Below are positions 32,615 to 41,513 of a DNA stretch of 64,000 bases, one piece after another; the first letter of the stretch is position 1; each line of letters starts with the position of its first letter. This DNA is from Sphingobacterium sp. PCS056 (GTDB lineage Bacteria > Bacteroidota > Bacteroidia > Sphingobacteriales > Sphingobacteriaceae): positions 2,170,001-2,234,000 of the forward strand of contig NZ_CP096883.1 of the NCBI RefSeq assembly GCF_023273895.1, read 5' to 3'. A program made the translations under genes and the position numbers. The notes beneath the pieces were generated by a model, which saw only the letters and a list, made by a program, of their open reading frames with translations, was not told where the DNA came from and made no database searches.

Positions 32615-33617
32615 ATCTGGAATAATTCGTCCTATTTTCAGAAACTGTATTTAATCGGATTGGTAAGATGTAACTAACATTGACGGGAATACCTCTTTGC
32701 TTTCCAGGTTCCCATTTTTTCATTTTTTTAGCTACTCTGAGTGCTGCCTCGCCGGTACCATATCCAAGATCACTTTTGATTTTAAAATTTCTTGGTTCCC
32801 CACTTTTATCGATAACAAATTCCACTTCTACTACTCCGTTTATTCCTGACAACAATGCTTCTGATGGAAAATTATAGTTTAAGCCTATAAATCTCATCAA
32901 TGATGTGATCCCCCCCGGATACTCAGGTTGCTTACCTGCGCTAATCGAATCGTAGGGTGTTTGCTGACCTAATGAATCTGTTGTAACGCCCGAAATCAGC
33001 TTACCTGCTGTGAAAGTCTCAACGAACGTATATCGCTTACCATTAAAATGACCTTTCCATTCGCCTTCTTTTTTATGGTTTACATAATTTCCTTCTTCAT
33101 AGCTATATTTATCGCTATCATCCGAGACTGCGTAGCCATTTCCATTTCTTAATAGCATGTTTCCTATAGAATCGATATAGGCTAAATAGAGCGGTTCTTC
33201 GATTTTATATTTTCCTTTTTTATTTATGGTGTAGGGAAAATATAGGATGGATTTAACTCTACCATTCTCATGATAGTAAAAAGCGGTATCGATCTGTTGG
33301 GAATGCTTCGAGTACATGACTTCAGATTTCATGTTTCCGTTTTCAAACAGTTCATATTTTTTACCTTTAAATTTTGTTGCAAAAATATCGGTTACTTTAC
33401 CTTGAAGCTTGAGCGCATTATTTGAAAGGTAAAACTCCTCGATAATCGTATCATTAGATTTTTTTTCAGGAATAGTTACTATGCGTGCGTAGTATGCTTT
33501 TTCTAACTCTTTGGTTACTTTATCTTCTTTTGTATATAAGGTCTGAATATTGATTTGACCATAAGCGATGGTACATGTAAGTAGCGATAAAAAGATAATT
33601 AGCGCGATATTTCTCAT
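32613..33617 (-). CDS. TonB C-terminal domain protein with MORN-like repeats
   Basis: A 334-residue exported protein. After a signal peptide (MRNIALIIFLSLLTCTIAYG) come about 200 residues with MORN-like units (YELFENGNMKSEVMY, FYYHENGRVKSILYF, GNYVNHKKEGEWKGHF), then a TonB C-terminal domain (EYPGGITSLMRFIG ... GVVEVEFVIDKSGEPRNFKI ... ALRVAKKMKKWEPGKQRGIPV). The usual TonB membrane anchor and proline-rich spacer are absent, so energy transduction to a receptor is doubtful; periplasmic or envelope binding is more likely. Such proteins are common and uncharacterised in the phylum. Confidence 0.85.
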   Translation of the reverse strand: MRNIALIIFLSLLTCTIAYGQINIQTLYTKEDKVTKELEKAYYARIVTIPEKKSNDTIIEEFYLSNNALKLQGKVTDIFATKFKGKKYELFENGNMKSEVMYSKHSQQIDTAFYYHENGRVKSILYFPYTINKKGKYKIEEPLYLAYIDSIGNMLLRNGNGYAVSDDSDKYSYEEGNYVNHKKEGEWKGHFNGKRYTFVETFTAGKLISGVTTDSLGQQTPYDSISAGKQPEYPGGITSLMRFIGLNYNFPSEALLSGINGVVEVEFVIDKSGEPRNFKIKSDLGYGTGEAALRVAKKMKKWEPGKQRGIPVNVSYILPIRLNTVSENRTNYSR

Positions 33618-33672
33618 TAAATTTAAAATTTTGATGCAAATGTAATTTTATAAAGTGTAAAGATAGCAAAAG

Positions 33673-33721
33673 TTTATAAAACAAAAATGACCGATCAAAT
33701 CGGTCATTTTTGTTTTATAAA
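33673..33721. terminator. Strong hairpin between tyrS and the TonB-domain gene
   Basis: Perfect 23-bp arms around a 3-base loop with A and T runs at the base. It ends the tyrS transcript (minus strand), 12 bp from its stop. Confidence 0.9.
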
Positions 33722-33732
33722 CTTAAAAAAAC

Positions 33733-35016
33733 TTACTCAGCAATAATTAAATAGTAATTTTTCTTTCCTCTTTGTGCAATGATATATTGATCATTGATCA
33801 AGTGTGATGTGTTGATTACTTGGTCGATATCTGTCGCTTTCTCGCGGTTGATCGATACACCACCACCTTGTAGCATTTTACGTGCTTCACCTTTAGAAGG
33901 GAATACCTGTGTATTGACCGCTAGCAGATCTAAAATATTGATCCCGCTGCTTAGCAATTCTTTTGAAATATTAAATTGCGGAATACCTTCGAATACATCT
34001 AAGATCGCTTCATGGTCCAATCCATTTAAGAATTCAAGCGTACCATTACCAAATAAGAAATCTGACGTTTTGATTGCCGTTTCATAAGCTTCTTCCGAAT
34101 GGGTACGGATGGTGATGTCTTTTGCCAAAGCTTTTTGTACTGCTCTTGTATGTGGAGCAGCATCATGCTCTGCTATAATGGCGTCCAGTTCTTCTTTTGA
34201 TTTTAAGGTGAAGATCTTAATCCAGTTTTTAGCATCATCATCTGAAGTATTTAACCAAAATTGGTAATATTTATAAGGGGAAGTCTTCTTTGGATCTAAC
34301 CATACTGCTCCTGATTCTGTTTTACCAAATTTTTGACCGTCTGCTTTCTTAATTAATTGTGTTGTGATCGCAAAAGCAGTTCCTTGATCTTGACGACGAA
34401 TAAATTCGGTACCTGTTACGATATTTCCCCATTGATCCGAACCGCCCATTTGTACTTTACAATTGTGATGTTTCCAGAGATAATAGAAGTCATATCCTTG
34501 AATCAGTTGGTACGAAAATTCTGTAAATGAAAGGCCGTTTTCACCTTCCAAACGCTTTTTTACAGAATCTTTAGACATCATATAGTTAACAGTAATCAAT
34601 TTACCCACATCACGAATAAAATCCAAAAATTTGAAATCTTTGAACCAGTCGTAATTGTTAACCATTTTGGCGTCGTTTTCACCTTCTCCAAATGCCAGGA
34701 ATTTCCCTAATTGATTTTTCAAACAGTTCACATTATGATTTAATGTGTGTTCGTCCAATAGGTTACGTTCTGCAGATTTGAAAGAAGGGTCTCCAATCAT
34801 TCCCGTTGCACCACCAACCAAAGCGACAGGCTTATGTCCTGCATTTTGGAAGTGTATCAATGTCATGATTTGTGTCAAGTGACCTACGTGTAAAGAGTCA
34901 CCAGTTGGATCAAAACCAATATAACCAGATACTTTTTCTTTATTTAGTAAGTCTTCAGTTCCTGGCATAATGTCTTGAAGCATGCCTCTCCAGCGTAATT
35001 CTTCTACAAAGCTCAT
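33733..35016 (-). CDS. tyrS: Tyrosyl-tRNA synthetase
   Basis: Class I synthetase that charges tRNA-Tyr. The HIGH-like motif appears as HVGHL in [13 protein letters not shown], the tyrosine pocket as [19 protein letters not shown] and [12 protein letters not shown], and the KMSKS-like loop as KFGKTE. A C-terminal S4 domain follows ([19 protein letters not shown]). Length 427 residues is typical for TyrS. The ATG at 35016 is preferred; an in-frame ATG at 35052 overlaps a -7 element (35052-35059) and would add residues unrelated to the family start. Confidence 0.96.
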   Translation of the reverse strand: MSFVEELRWRGMLQDIMPGTEDLLNKEKVSGYIGFDPTGDSLHVGHLTQIMTLIHFQNAGHKPVALVGGATGMIGDPSFKSAERNLLDEHTLNHNVNCLKNQLGKFLAFGEGENDAKMVNNYDWFKDFKFLDFIRDVGKLITVNYMMSKDSVKKRLEGENGLSFTEFSYQLIQGYDFYYLWKHHNCKVQMGGSDQWGNIVTGTEFIRRQDQGTAFAITTQLIKKADGQKFGKTESGAVWLDPKKTSPYKYYQFWLNTSDDDAKNWIKIFTLKSKEELDAIIAEHDAAPHTRAVQKALAKDITIRTHSEEAYETAIKTSDFLFGNGTLEFLNGLDHEAILDVFEGIPQFNISKELLSSGINILDLLAVNTQVFPSKGEARKMLQGGGVSINREKATDIDQVINTSHLINDQYIIAQRGKKNYYLIIAE

Positions 35017-35051
35017 TGTGTAAAATGGATTAAAAATTTTAATATAAGCCA

Positions 35052-35059
35052 CAAATATA
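35052..35059 (-). promoter_or_regulatory. -7 element upstream of tyrS
   Basis: TATATTTG on the minus strand, about 36 bp before the tyrS start. A -33 TTTG is not evident. Confidence 0.4.
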
Positions 35060-35127
35060 AGAGATTAAGCTGTATATTGAGTCAATATTTATCGTTAAAT
35101 GACTACGACGGGTATAAAAATGATGTT

Positions 35128-35811
35128 ATGAATTTTTTGTCACACTTTTATTTCGAACGTTTTGCAACGACTCCAGAGCGAGTTGTCGGTAGTTTACTAC
35201 CTGATCTATTGAAAAATGCAGATAAGAATTTTGTACTCAGACCCAATAATTTTGAAGATAAACTTAGTGTCAATCCTTTACATTTGGATTTATTGAAAGG
35301 ATGGAATGGACATGTCGAAGTGGACCGCTTATTTCACAACTCGGATTATTTCTTTCACCACACGCACGAAATTAAAGAATCCATCCGGCAGGAGCTAATC
35401 GGCTTGCCGATCCGTCCATCTTTTTTTGCCCATATTGCACTTGAATTACTGTTGGATCATCTTTTGATAGTGGATAAAGCAATATCTATTGCTAAATTGT
35501 ATACGGCATTGGAAAAAGTGAACCGTAGTGCTTTACGATCTTTTTTAATGATCAGCGAATTGAAGGACATAACCAAGTTTGAGACCTTTTTTGATAAATT
35601 TCAATCCTCGCAATATCTGTACGAGTATGCTGATATGCAACAGCTTACTCGAGCTTTATTTCAGATTTGTAAACGTTTATGGTCTTTTGAAGTCGGAGAG
35701 GAGCAGGTTTTATTGGTAAACAGTAAATTAACGGCATATATGGATGCAAATTTGATCGATTTCCACAAGATTTATCAGTATATCCAATATGAAATGATAG
35801 ATTTTGAATAG
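35128..35811 (+). CDS. Acyl carrier protein phosphodiesterase-like (AcpH/DUF479)
   Basis: A 227-residue protein of the AcpH family, which removes the 4'-phosphopantetheine arm from ACP in E. coli. Family features are the N-terminal MNFLSHFYF, the metal-site aspartate in GSLLPDLLKN, the histidines in HVEVDRLFHNSDYFFHHT and the IALELLLDHLL helix. Catalysis in Bacteroidota members has not been shown to my knowledge. I use the ATG at 35128 because the homologous region begins there; a TTG at 35077 in the same frame would add 17 residues. Confidence 0.85.
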   Translation: MNFLSHFYFERFATTPERVVGSLLPDLLKNADKNFVLRPNNFEDKLSVNPLHLDLLKGWNGHVEVDRLFHNSDYFFHHTHEIKESIRQELIGLPIRPSFFAHIALELLLDHLLIVDKAISIAKLYTALEKVNRSALRSFLMISELKDITKFETFFDKFQSSQYLYEYADMQQLTRALFQICKRLWSFEVGEEQVLLVNSKLTAYMDANLIDFHKIYQYIQYEMIDFE

Positions 35812-35889
35812 TATGCGTATTATATGCTTACTATCCATCTATTTTTTTTATTTTCGTAACCAATTACATAACTTATTAACATAAACTAC

Positions 35890-37593
35890 ATGTTTAAAAG
35901 ACTTTTTCGCAAGAAAAGTGTTGATCAAATTATATACGACTCCCAACATGGAGAGGGTTCTGGGCTTGCAAAAGTACTAGGTGTAAGAGATTTGGTTTCA
36001 CTTGGTATCGCTGCCATTGTTGGTGCTGGGATTTTCAGTACAATTGGATTGGCAAGCTATGAAGGTGGACCAGCGGTTTCACTTTTATTTATTTTCACCG
36101 CTTTTGCATGTGTATTTACAGCTTTATCTTATGCGCAGTTCGCGAGTACGGTTCCCGTTTCAGGTAGTGCATATACTTACGCTTATGTTGCTTTTGGCGA
36201 ATTGTTTGCTTGGATCATAGGTTGGGCATTGGTTTTGGAATATGCTGTATCTAATACGGTTATTGCGATTTCGTGGTCACAGTACTTTGCTTCCATGCTT
36301 GAAGGATTTGGGATCCATATACCGGCATGGCTATCTATGGCGCCTGGTTATGCATTGGATGCATCTAAGAAGCTTGCAGAACACGGTGCAGCAGCTTTAA
36401 CTGCTGCTGATAAACATGGGTTAGAAGCTTATTTGAGCGCTCCTCGCGTAGGAGGGGTACCTATTATATTTGATCTTCCTGCGGGCATTATCACCGTCTT
36501 AGTGACTGCTTTAGTTTATATCGGGATTAAAGAGTCTCAGCGTGCTAGTGCTATTATGGTGATGATTAAAGTTGGGATTATCTTGGCTGTTATTTTTGGT
36601 GGTATGTTTTACGTTAAACCGGAAAATTGGACACCATTTGCTCCAAATGGAATGCATGGTGTCATGGGAAGTGTTGCCGCTGTCTTTTTTGCTTTTATCG
36701 GTTTTGATTCTATTTCAACAACAGCTGAGGAATGTAAAAATCCACAGCGTGATCTGCCTAAAGCCATGATCTGGTGTTTGGTGATCTGTACGGTCCTATA
36801 TGTAGCCATTACGTTGATATTAACGGGAATGGTCAACTATACGGAATTGAATGTAAAAGATCCGTTGGCTTTTGTATTTAAATATGTTGGCTTTGACTAT
36901 ATGGCAGGTATTATATCGGTTACTTCAGTGATCGCTATTACAAGTGCCCTATTGGTCTATCAATTGGCACAACCGAGAATCTGGATGACTATGAGTCGTG
37001 ATGGACTGATGTCCAAGAGGTTTGCTCGTATTCATCCAAAATATAAAACTCCTTCTTACGCAACAATTGTGACAGGCATTGTCGTTGGCGTACCTTCCTT
37101 ATTTTTTAAAATGGACTTTTTCGTTGATTTGACTAGTGTAGGTACTTTTTTTGCTTTTATCATGGTATGTGCGGGTGTACTGTATATGGATTATTCCGGA
37201 TTATCTGAAAAATCAAAATTTAGGGTACCTTATTTAAATGGTAAATATCTGGTTGGGGTGGGGTTATTGACTGCGATTGTTTTGATCGGGATATACGGTC
37301 AGTCTATTTTAGTAGAATGGAAGAACTTAACCTTTATGGAGATCGTCGAGCATAAAGTGCTGGTAATTATTTTTTGGTTGACCTGGTTGGGGCTGAGTAT
37401 CTATAGTTTTAAGATGAATTTTTCATTATTGCCCGTTACCGGTATTTTGATCAATCTTTATTTGATGACAGAACTGGGGGCCAGTAATTGGATTATATTT
37501 ATTATATGGCTCATTGGAGGTCTCGTTATTTACTTTTTGTATGGATATAAACATTCAAAACTAAATAAGGAAAGTCTTTCTCCCGAATTGTAA
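35890..37593 (+). CDS. APC-superfamily amino acid permease
   Basis: Inner membrane transporter of 567 residues with about 12-14 hydrophobic segments. The first helix has the APC hallmark GIAAIVGAGIFSTIG, and the conserved VFFAFIGFDSISTTAEECKNPQRDLPKAM region follows. It resembles the cationic amino acid transporter-like group (YfnA/CAT type) with a loop insertion of about 40 residues after the third helix pair (ALDASKKLAEHGAAALTAAD). Substrate is unknown. It stands alone, ending in a bidirectional terminator shared with rlmF. Confidence 0.9.
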   Translation: MFKRLFRKKSVDQIIYDSQHGEGSGLAKVLGVRDLVSLGIAAIVGAGIFSTIGLASYEGGPAVSLLFIFTAFACVFTALSYAQFASTVPVSGSAYTYAYVAFGELFAWIIGWALVLEYAVSNTVIAISWSQYFASMLEGFGIHIPAWLSMAPGYALDASKKLAEHGAAALTAADKHGLEAYLSAPRVGGVPIIFDLPAGIITVLVTALVYIGIKESQRASAIMVMIKVGIILAVIFGGMFYVKPENWTPFAPNGMHGVMGSVAAVFFAFIGFDSISTTAEECKNPQRDLPKAMIWCLVICTVLYVAITLILTGMVNYTELNVKDPLAFVFKYVGFDYMAGIISVTSVIAITSALLVYQLAQPRIWMTMSRDGLMSKRFARIHPKYKTPSYATIVTGIVVGVPSLFFKMDFFVDLTSVGTFFAFIMVCAGVLYMDYSGLSEKSKFRVPYLNGKYLVGVGLLTAIVLIGIYGQSILVEWKNLTFMEIVEHKVLVIIFWLTWLGLSIYSFKMNFSLLPVTGILINLYLMTELGASNWIIFIIWLIGGLVIYFLYGYKHSKLNKESLSPEL

Positions 37594-37594
37594 A

Positions 37595-37639
37595 GACATA
37601 AAAAAAGCTCTAAATTATTTTTAGAGCTTTTTTTATGTC
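37595..37639. terminator. Bidirectional terminator
   Basis: Twenty-base arms around the loop TTATT, containing AAAAAAAGCTCTAAA and its complement. It separates the permease gene from the convergent rlmF. Confidence 0.9.
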
Positions 37640-37641
37640 GT

Positions 37642-38553
37642 CTAGAATCTCCAAAGGAGTATTCGACCCACTTTATTTCCTTGTTCCATTCGGATTACCT
37701 CTACTTCTGCGACATTGAGTTTTTTCAGTTTGTGCTGCAAACTTCTAATATCTTCTCGATGTGCGACCAATGTGGAGAACCATTTTACTTGATCTTTATA
37801 GAACTGACTTTCAAAGATCATTCGTCCGATAAAAGCCTTTTCACCACCATCACACCACAGCTCGCTTCCTTGACCTGCAAAACTTTGAACGATATGCTCC
37901 TGCTCTGCCGACTTTAAGCTTTTTATCTTACGGTCTGCTTGTGCCAATGCTTCTAATTGGGATGAGAAGAATGGGGGATTACAGATCACCATATCATATT
38001 TTTCATTTTCAAGAATGATATCCTTGAAGATGGCTTTGGGATTATTTTGTAACCTAATCTGAACATTATTTTTAAGTTCTGTATTTAGGCGGACTATCTC
38101 AATGGCATTTTTGTATGCTTTTTTTACAATCTCCGAACCTACAAAGGACCAACCGTATTCATGATGACCTACAATTGGGTAGATACAATTAGCTCCAACT
38201 CCAATATCTAAAATTTTGACTTGCTTTCCTTTTGGGATCTCGTTGTTGTTTCCTTTAGCTAAGATGTCAGCAACATAGTGGATATAATCTGCACGACCTG
38301 GAATTGGTGGACATAGGTTTTCCTTTGGAATATCCCAAAATTGAATATTATAGTATTGTTGAAGTAATGCTTTGTTTAAAAGTTTTACTGCTTCTGGATT
38401 TGTAAAATCTATGGTTTTTGTACTATAATCATTAACAAAAACAAAAGGTTTGAGTTCAGGAACGATTTTAATTAATTTATTAAAATCGTATGCATTAAGA
38501 TGTTTATTTCTAGGGTGAAGTTTTTTTGTGGGAGCTGTTGCTGTTCCTGCCAT
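37642..38553 (-). CDS. rlmF: 23S rRNA (adenine1618-N6)-methyltransferase
   Basis: A 303-residue SAM-dependent methyltransferase modifying A1618 of 23S rRNA. The RlmF pattern is clear: LHPRNKHLNAYDFNKL at the start, CPPIPGRADYIHYVADIL, the SAM motif ILDIGVGANCIYPI, and the amino-methyltransferase catalytic motif NPPFF. The protein lacks nothing expected. A -7 element (minus-strand TATTTTTG, 38570-38577) lies 17 bp upstream of the start, giving a very short leader. It converges on the amino acid permease. Confidence 0.93.
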   Translation of the reverse strand: MAGTATAPTKKLHPRNKHLNAYDFNKLIKIVPELKPFVFVNDYSTKTIDFTNPEAVKLLNKALLQQYYNIQFWDIPKENLCPPIPGRADYIHYVADILAKGNNNEIPKGKQVKILDIGVGANCIYPIVGHHEYGWSFVGSEIVKKAYKNAIEIVRLNTELKNNVQIRLQNNPKAIFKDIILENEKYDMVICNPPFFSSQLEALAQADRKIKSLKSAEQEHIVQSFAGQGSELWCDGGEKAFIGRMIFESQFYKDQVKWFSTLVAHREDIRSLQHKLKKLNVAEVEVIRMEQGNKVGRILLWRF

Positions 38554-38569
38554 AATGTTGTATTTGATG

Positions 38570-38577
38570 CAAAAATA
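38570..38577 (-). promoter_or_regulatory. -7 element upstream of rlmF
   Basis: TATTTTTG on the minus strand fits TAnnTTTG; -33 not evident. Confidence 0.4.
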
Positions 38578-38734
38578 AGCTTTTATTTTAACACATTTCT
38601 TAAATAATAATAGCTTGCATTAAAATCTAATAAATGATTGATCGATATTTCTTTTTCCTTTTGTCCTGACAATTATTGGGTATAGCGGCATTTCAATGAA
38701 CCTGAAGGGAAATGGGGATTTTTAATATATAAAA

Positions 38735-38769
38735 ATGCCTCCAAATCGTTTTGATGTATTTGGAGGCAT
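38735..38769 (-). terminator. Terminator of kup
   Basis: Read on the minus strand: ATGCCTCCAAAT and ATTTGGAGGCAT arms, 11-base loop, then a T run. Confidence 0.85.
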
Positions 38770-38792
38770 AACGTTTTCAATAGTATGTTTTA

Positions 38793-40739
38793 TTAATTGT
38801 TCTTTCGCTTTAAGTCTATCGTAGTGGTTTGTGGTAAACTTAAAGGGACCCGTTCAATGGTTACAAAACTAGCATCCAATCCAAATCCTTTTTCTTCAGA
38901 AAGACTTAGTTTTTTGAGATAACCATATATTTCCATAATGATACGTTCCGACCAGCTCAACTGATTTCCTTTTGACAATACTTTTTCCAACACGACAAAT
39001 TTAAAATCTCCGGGGATTTTGTGTTTTTTTAAAGTATCGTATTGGCTTGTGATATCGATTTCACCTTTTTGAACCATATCTTCAACGACTTTTCTAAAGA
39101 GCAAACTGATACGTTGTTCTTCTCTAAAGCCGAGTTTGAAATCTATGCGAATGAGCTTTCCCGGAATTAATTGATCGATCGTATATTCGCGTGTATGCGG
39201 GTGGTCCATCACATCAACGTGAACCAACCAATAGACGTCAGCGCGTTTTGGTTTTTTATTCAATATGGAATAAATGATCTTGGATTCAATTTCTGATTTG
39301 AAATTGGCACTAGTCAAATACACTAAATGTGATGCGTAAGGTGGTACGGACTTGTCTTCACTCAATTCTGAAATGATAGGATAGTATTTGTCGATATTGA
39401 TGAAATTAACAAATCTGTTTTTAATGCGTCTAGCACTCCACCAAGCATACATGATGAGAAATAGGAGAGAGGCTAATAATAAGGTAAGCCATCCGCCATG
39501 CGCGATTTTAACTCCATTTCCGACTAAAAACACCAACTCTAGTATGAGGTAAAAACCTGTAAATAAAACAATCACATATTTATTGACTTTTTTAGCTGCA
39601 AGGAAAAATGTCATTAAGACGGTTGTCGTCAAGAATGTTAAGTTGATCGCTAATCCGTATGCAGCTTCCATATTACTGGATTCTCCAAAAATTTTAATAA
39701 TCAGCATACATCCAGCCCACAGAATCAAATTGATTGAAGGTACATATAATTGTCCTTTTTGATCACTTGGGTACCGAATGGCAACCTTTGGCCAAATATT
39801 TAACCTTACAGCTTCTGATATGAGCGTATATGATCCAGAAATCATTGCTTGACTGGCAATAACTGCAGCCATGGTGGCAATCGCAATACCATAACCAAGA
39901 AACCAATGTGGCATGATGGCATAAAAGGGGTTGTTTTCTCCTAAGACTTTCCCTTCTTGGGTTAATAACCACGCACCTTGACCAAAATAATTAAAAACGA
40001 GTGTTAGTTTTACGAAAATCCAACTGATTCGAATATTATCTTTTCCACAGTGTCCCATGTCAGAATATAGCGCCTCAGCTCCAGTTGTACATAAAAATAC
40101 CGCCCCAATAATAAAAAGTGCATTGGGATAAGCAATCAGTAATTTAATGGCATAGTACGGATTGAGAGCTTTGAGCACTTCATATTCGAGGTGAATATTG
40201 CTAAGCCCCAAAATACCAATCGTCGAAAACCAAATAAACATGAGTGGCCCAAATATCTTACCGACGACGGATGTTCCAAATCGCTGAATGGCAAATAAAA
40301 GGGTGATGATGGTCACCACAATTGGAATTGTCGGTAGACCAGGATACTTAATGTCCAAACCTTCAATCGCAGAGGAGATGGTGATTGCCGGTGTAATCAT
40401 ACCGTCGGCAAGAAGGGTTGCTGCTCCGATCATCGCAGGGAAGATCAACCATGGTGCTCTTTTGCGTACCAATGAAAATAGGGATAAGATACCTCCTTCA
40501 CCTTTGTTGTCGGCCTGCAGTGTAATCAGTACATATTTTACAGTTGTTTGTAAGGTTACTGTCCAAAAGACACAGGATAACCCACCAAGAACAAGGTCTT
40601 TGTCGATGACCCCCTTATTCATGATAGCCTTAAATACATAGAGCGGAGAAGTACCAATATCTCCAAAAATAATCCCTAAACTAATTAGGAGACCTGCAAG
40701 GCTTACCTTTTGTGCGGTACTTTGATGACTTGTCGTCAT
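38793..40739 (-). CDS. kup: KUP-family potassium transporter
   Basis: Inner membrane potassium uptake protein, probably with proton symport. Starting at ATG 40739 it has 648 residues, normal for KUP/HAK. The opening SLAGLLISLGIIFGDIGTSPLYVFKA is the family signature, followed by the DNKGEGGILSLFSLVR loop and about 12 membrane helices up to residue 430, then a soluble C-terminal domain. An upstream in-frame ATG (40847) would add 36 residues that do not fit the family. No regulatory RNA was recognised upstream. Confidence 0.95.
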   Translation of the reverse strand: MTTSHQSTAQKVSLAGLLISLGIIFGDIGTSPLYVFKAIMNKGVIDKDLVLGGLSCVFWTVTLQTTVKYVLITLQADNKGEGGILSLFSLVRKRAPWLIFPAMIGAATLLADGMITPAITISSAIEGLDIKYPGLPTIPIVVTIITLLFAIQRFGTSVVGKIFGPLMFIWFSTIGILGLSNIHLEYEVLKALNPYYAIKLLIAYPNALFIIGAVFLCTTGAEALYSDMGHCGKDNIRISWIFVKLTLVFNYFGQGAWLLTQEGKVLGENNPFYAIMPHWFLGYGIAIATMAAVIASQAMISGSYTLISEAVRLNIWPKVAIRYPSDQKGQLYVPSINLILWAGCMLIIKIFGESSNMEAAYGLAINLTFLTTTVLMTFFLAAKKVNKYVIVLFTGFYLILELVFLVGNGVKIAHGGWLTLLLASLLFLIMYAWWSARRIKNRFVNFINIDKYYPIISELSEDKSVPPYASHLVYLTSANFKSEIESKIIYSILNKKPKRADVYWLVHVDVMDHPHTREYTIDQLIPGKLIRIDFKLGFREEQRISLLFRKVVEDMVQKGEIDITSQYDTLKKHKIPGDFKFVVLEKVLSKGNQLSWSERIIMEIYGYLKKLSLSEEKGFGLDASFVTIERVPLSLPQTTTIDLKRKNN

Positions 40740-40995
40740 TTTTTTATTTGATTTAAGTAAAAAAACCTTCATTTTAACACGAATATGAAGGTTCGTTGCA
40801 ATTGAAAAACTCGTGCCAAATTTTAGCAATTTGTTTGACAACGCCAAATCTTGTTAAAAATTGTTAAAACACAAATTTTTATTCCATATAAGTTCATAAT
40901 ATCTAAACAAATAACCTACTTTTGTTGTTGATATATTGGTTTAGAAATATTATATTTGATTAAACTATAACCAATCTAAGAAGTCGTATATACAA

Positions 40996-41457
40996 ATGAA
41001 AATTAATTTTAAGAAAATAGCTTATTTATGTCTGCTCTGCGTGGTAACGTTGACAGGAAGCTTGGGCTATGCTTCTGTATTACACGCTTCATCTTCTACT
41101 AAAAACGAGGATAATCATCATTTATTTTCCTTGGACAAAGCTGATGTTTTAAGTTTTGTCGCAAATCCGGACAATACCAAAGATGCGGATAAGTTAATCA
41201 ACAATGTTAAGGTTTTTTATAATCCCATTTCTGAACAGATCAGTTTATCTTTTAAATTGAATAAACAGAGTTCTGTGGCCATTAAAATTATGGATGCTTT
41301 GGGTAATGAGGTTGTTCAGTTAATGAATGGAAGCTTAGATGCCGGTAATCAAAATTTATCTTTTGATCCGAGTGGTAAACTTAATTCTGGTTTTTATTTT
41401 ATCCGAGTAGTTTCTGGCTCAGAAACGGTTGTAAAGAGATTCTCTGTTCGTAAATAA
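40996..41457 (+). CDS. Small secreted protein with T9SS type A sorting domain
   Basis: A 153-residue protein: signal peptide (MKINFKKIAYLCLLCVVTLTGSLGYA), about 45 residues of polar linker, and a C-terminal domain of about 80 residues of the type A sorting family of the type IX secretion system. Its marks are VFYNPISEQISLSF, VAIKIMDALGNEVVQ, GNQNLSFDPSGKLNSGFYFIRV and the basic end VVKRFSVRK. Nearly the whole mature protein is sorting domain, with almost no cargo. A -7 element (TACTTTTG, 40917-40924) gives a leader of about 65 nt. Role unknown. Confidence 0.85.
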   Translation: MKINFKKIAYLCLLCVVTLTGSLGYASVLHASSSTKNEDNHHLFSLDKADVLSFVANPDNTKDADKLINNVKVFYNPISEQISLSFKLNKQSSVAIKIMDALGNEVVQLMNGSLDAGNQNLSFDPSGKLNSGFYFIRVVSGSETVVKRFSVRK

Positions 41458-41477
41458 TCGAAATAATATAACATAAG

Positions 41478-41512
41478 AAAGGCTTAAATGATATCATTTA
41501 AGCCTTTTTCTT
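41478..41512. terminator. Bidirectional terminator
   Basis: AAAGGCTTAAATGAT pairs with ATCATTTAAGCCTTT, followed by TTCTTTTT, between the T9SS protein and ispG. Confidence 0.88.
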
Positions 41513-41513
41513 T

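Noticed and set aside
38740..41000. Riboswitch upstream of kup
   Set aside because: The upstream leader is short and AT-rich with no recognisable c-di-AMP or other aptamer structure.
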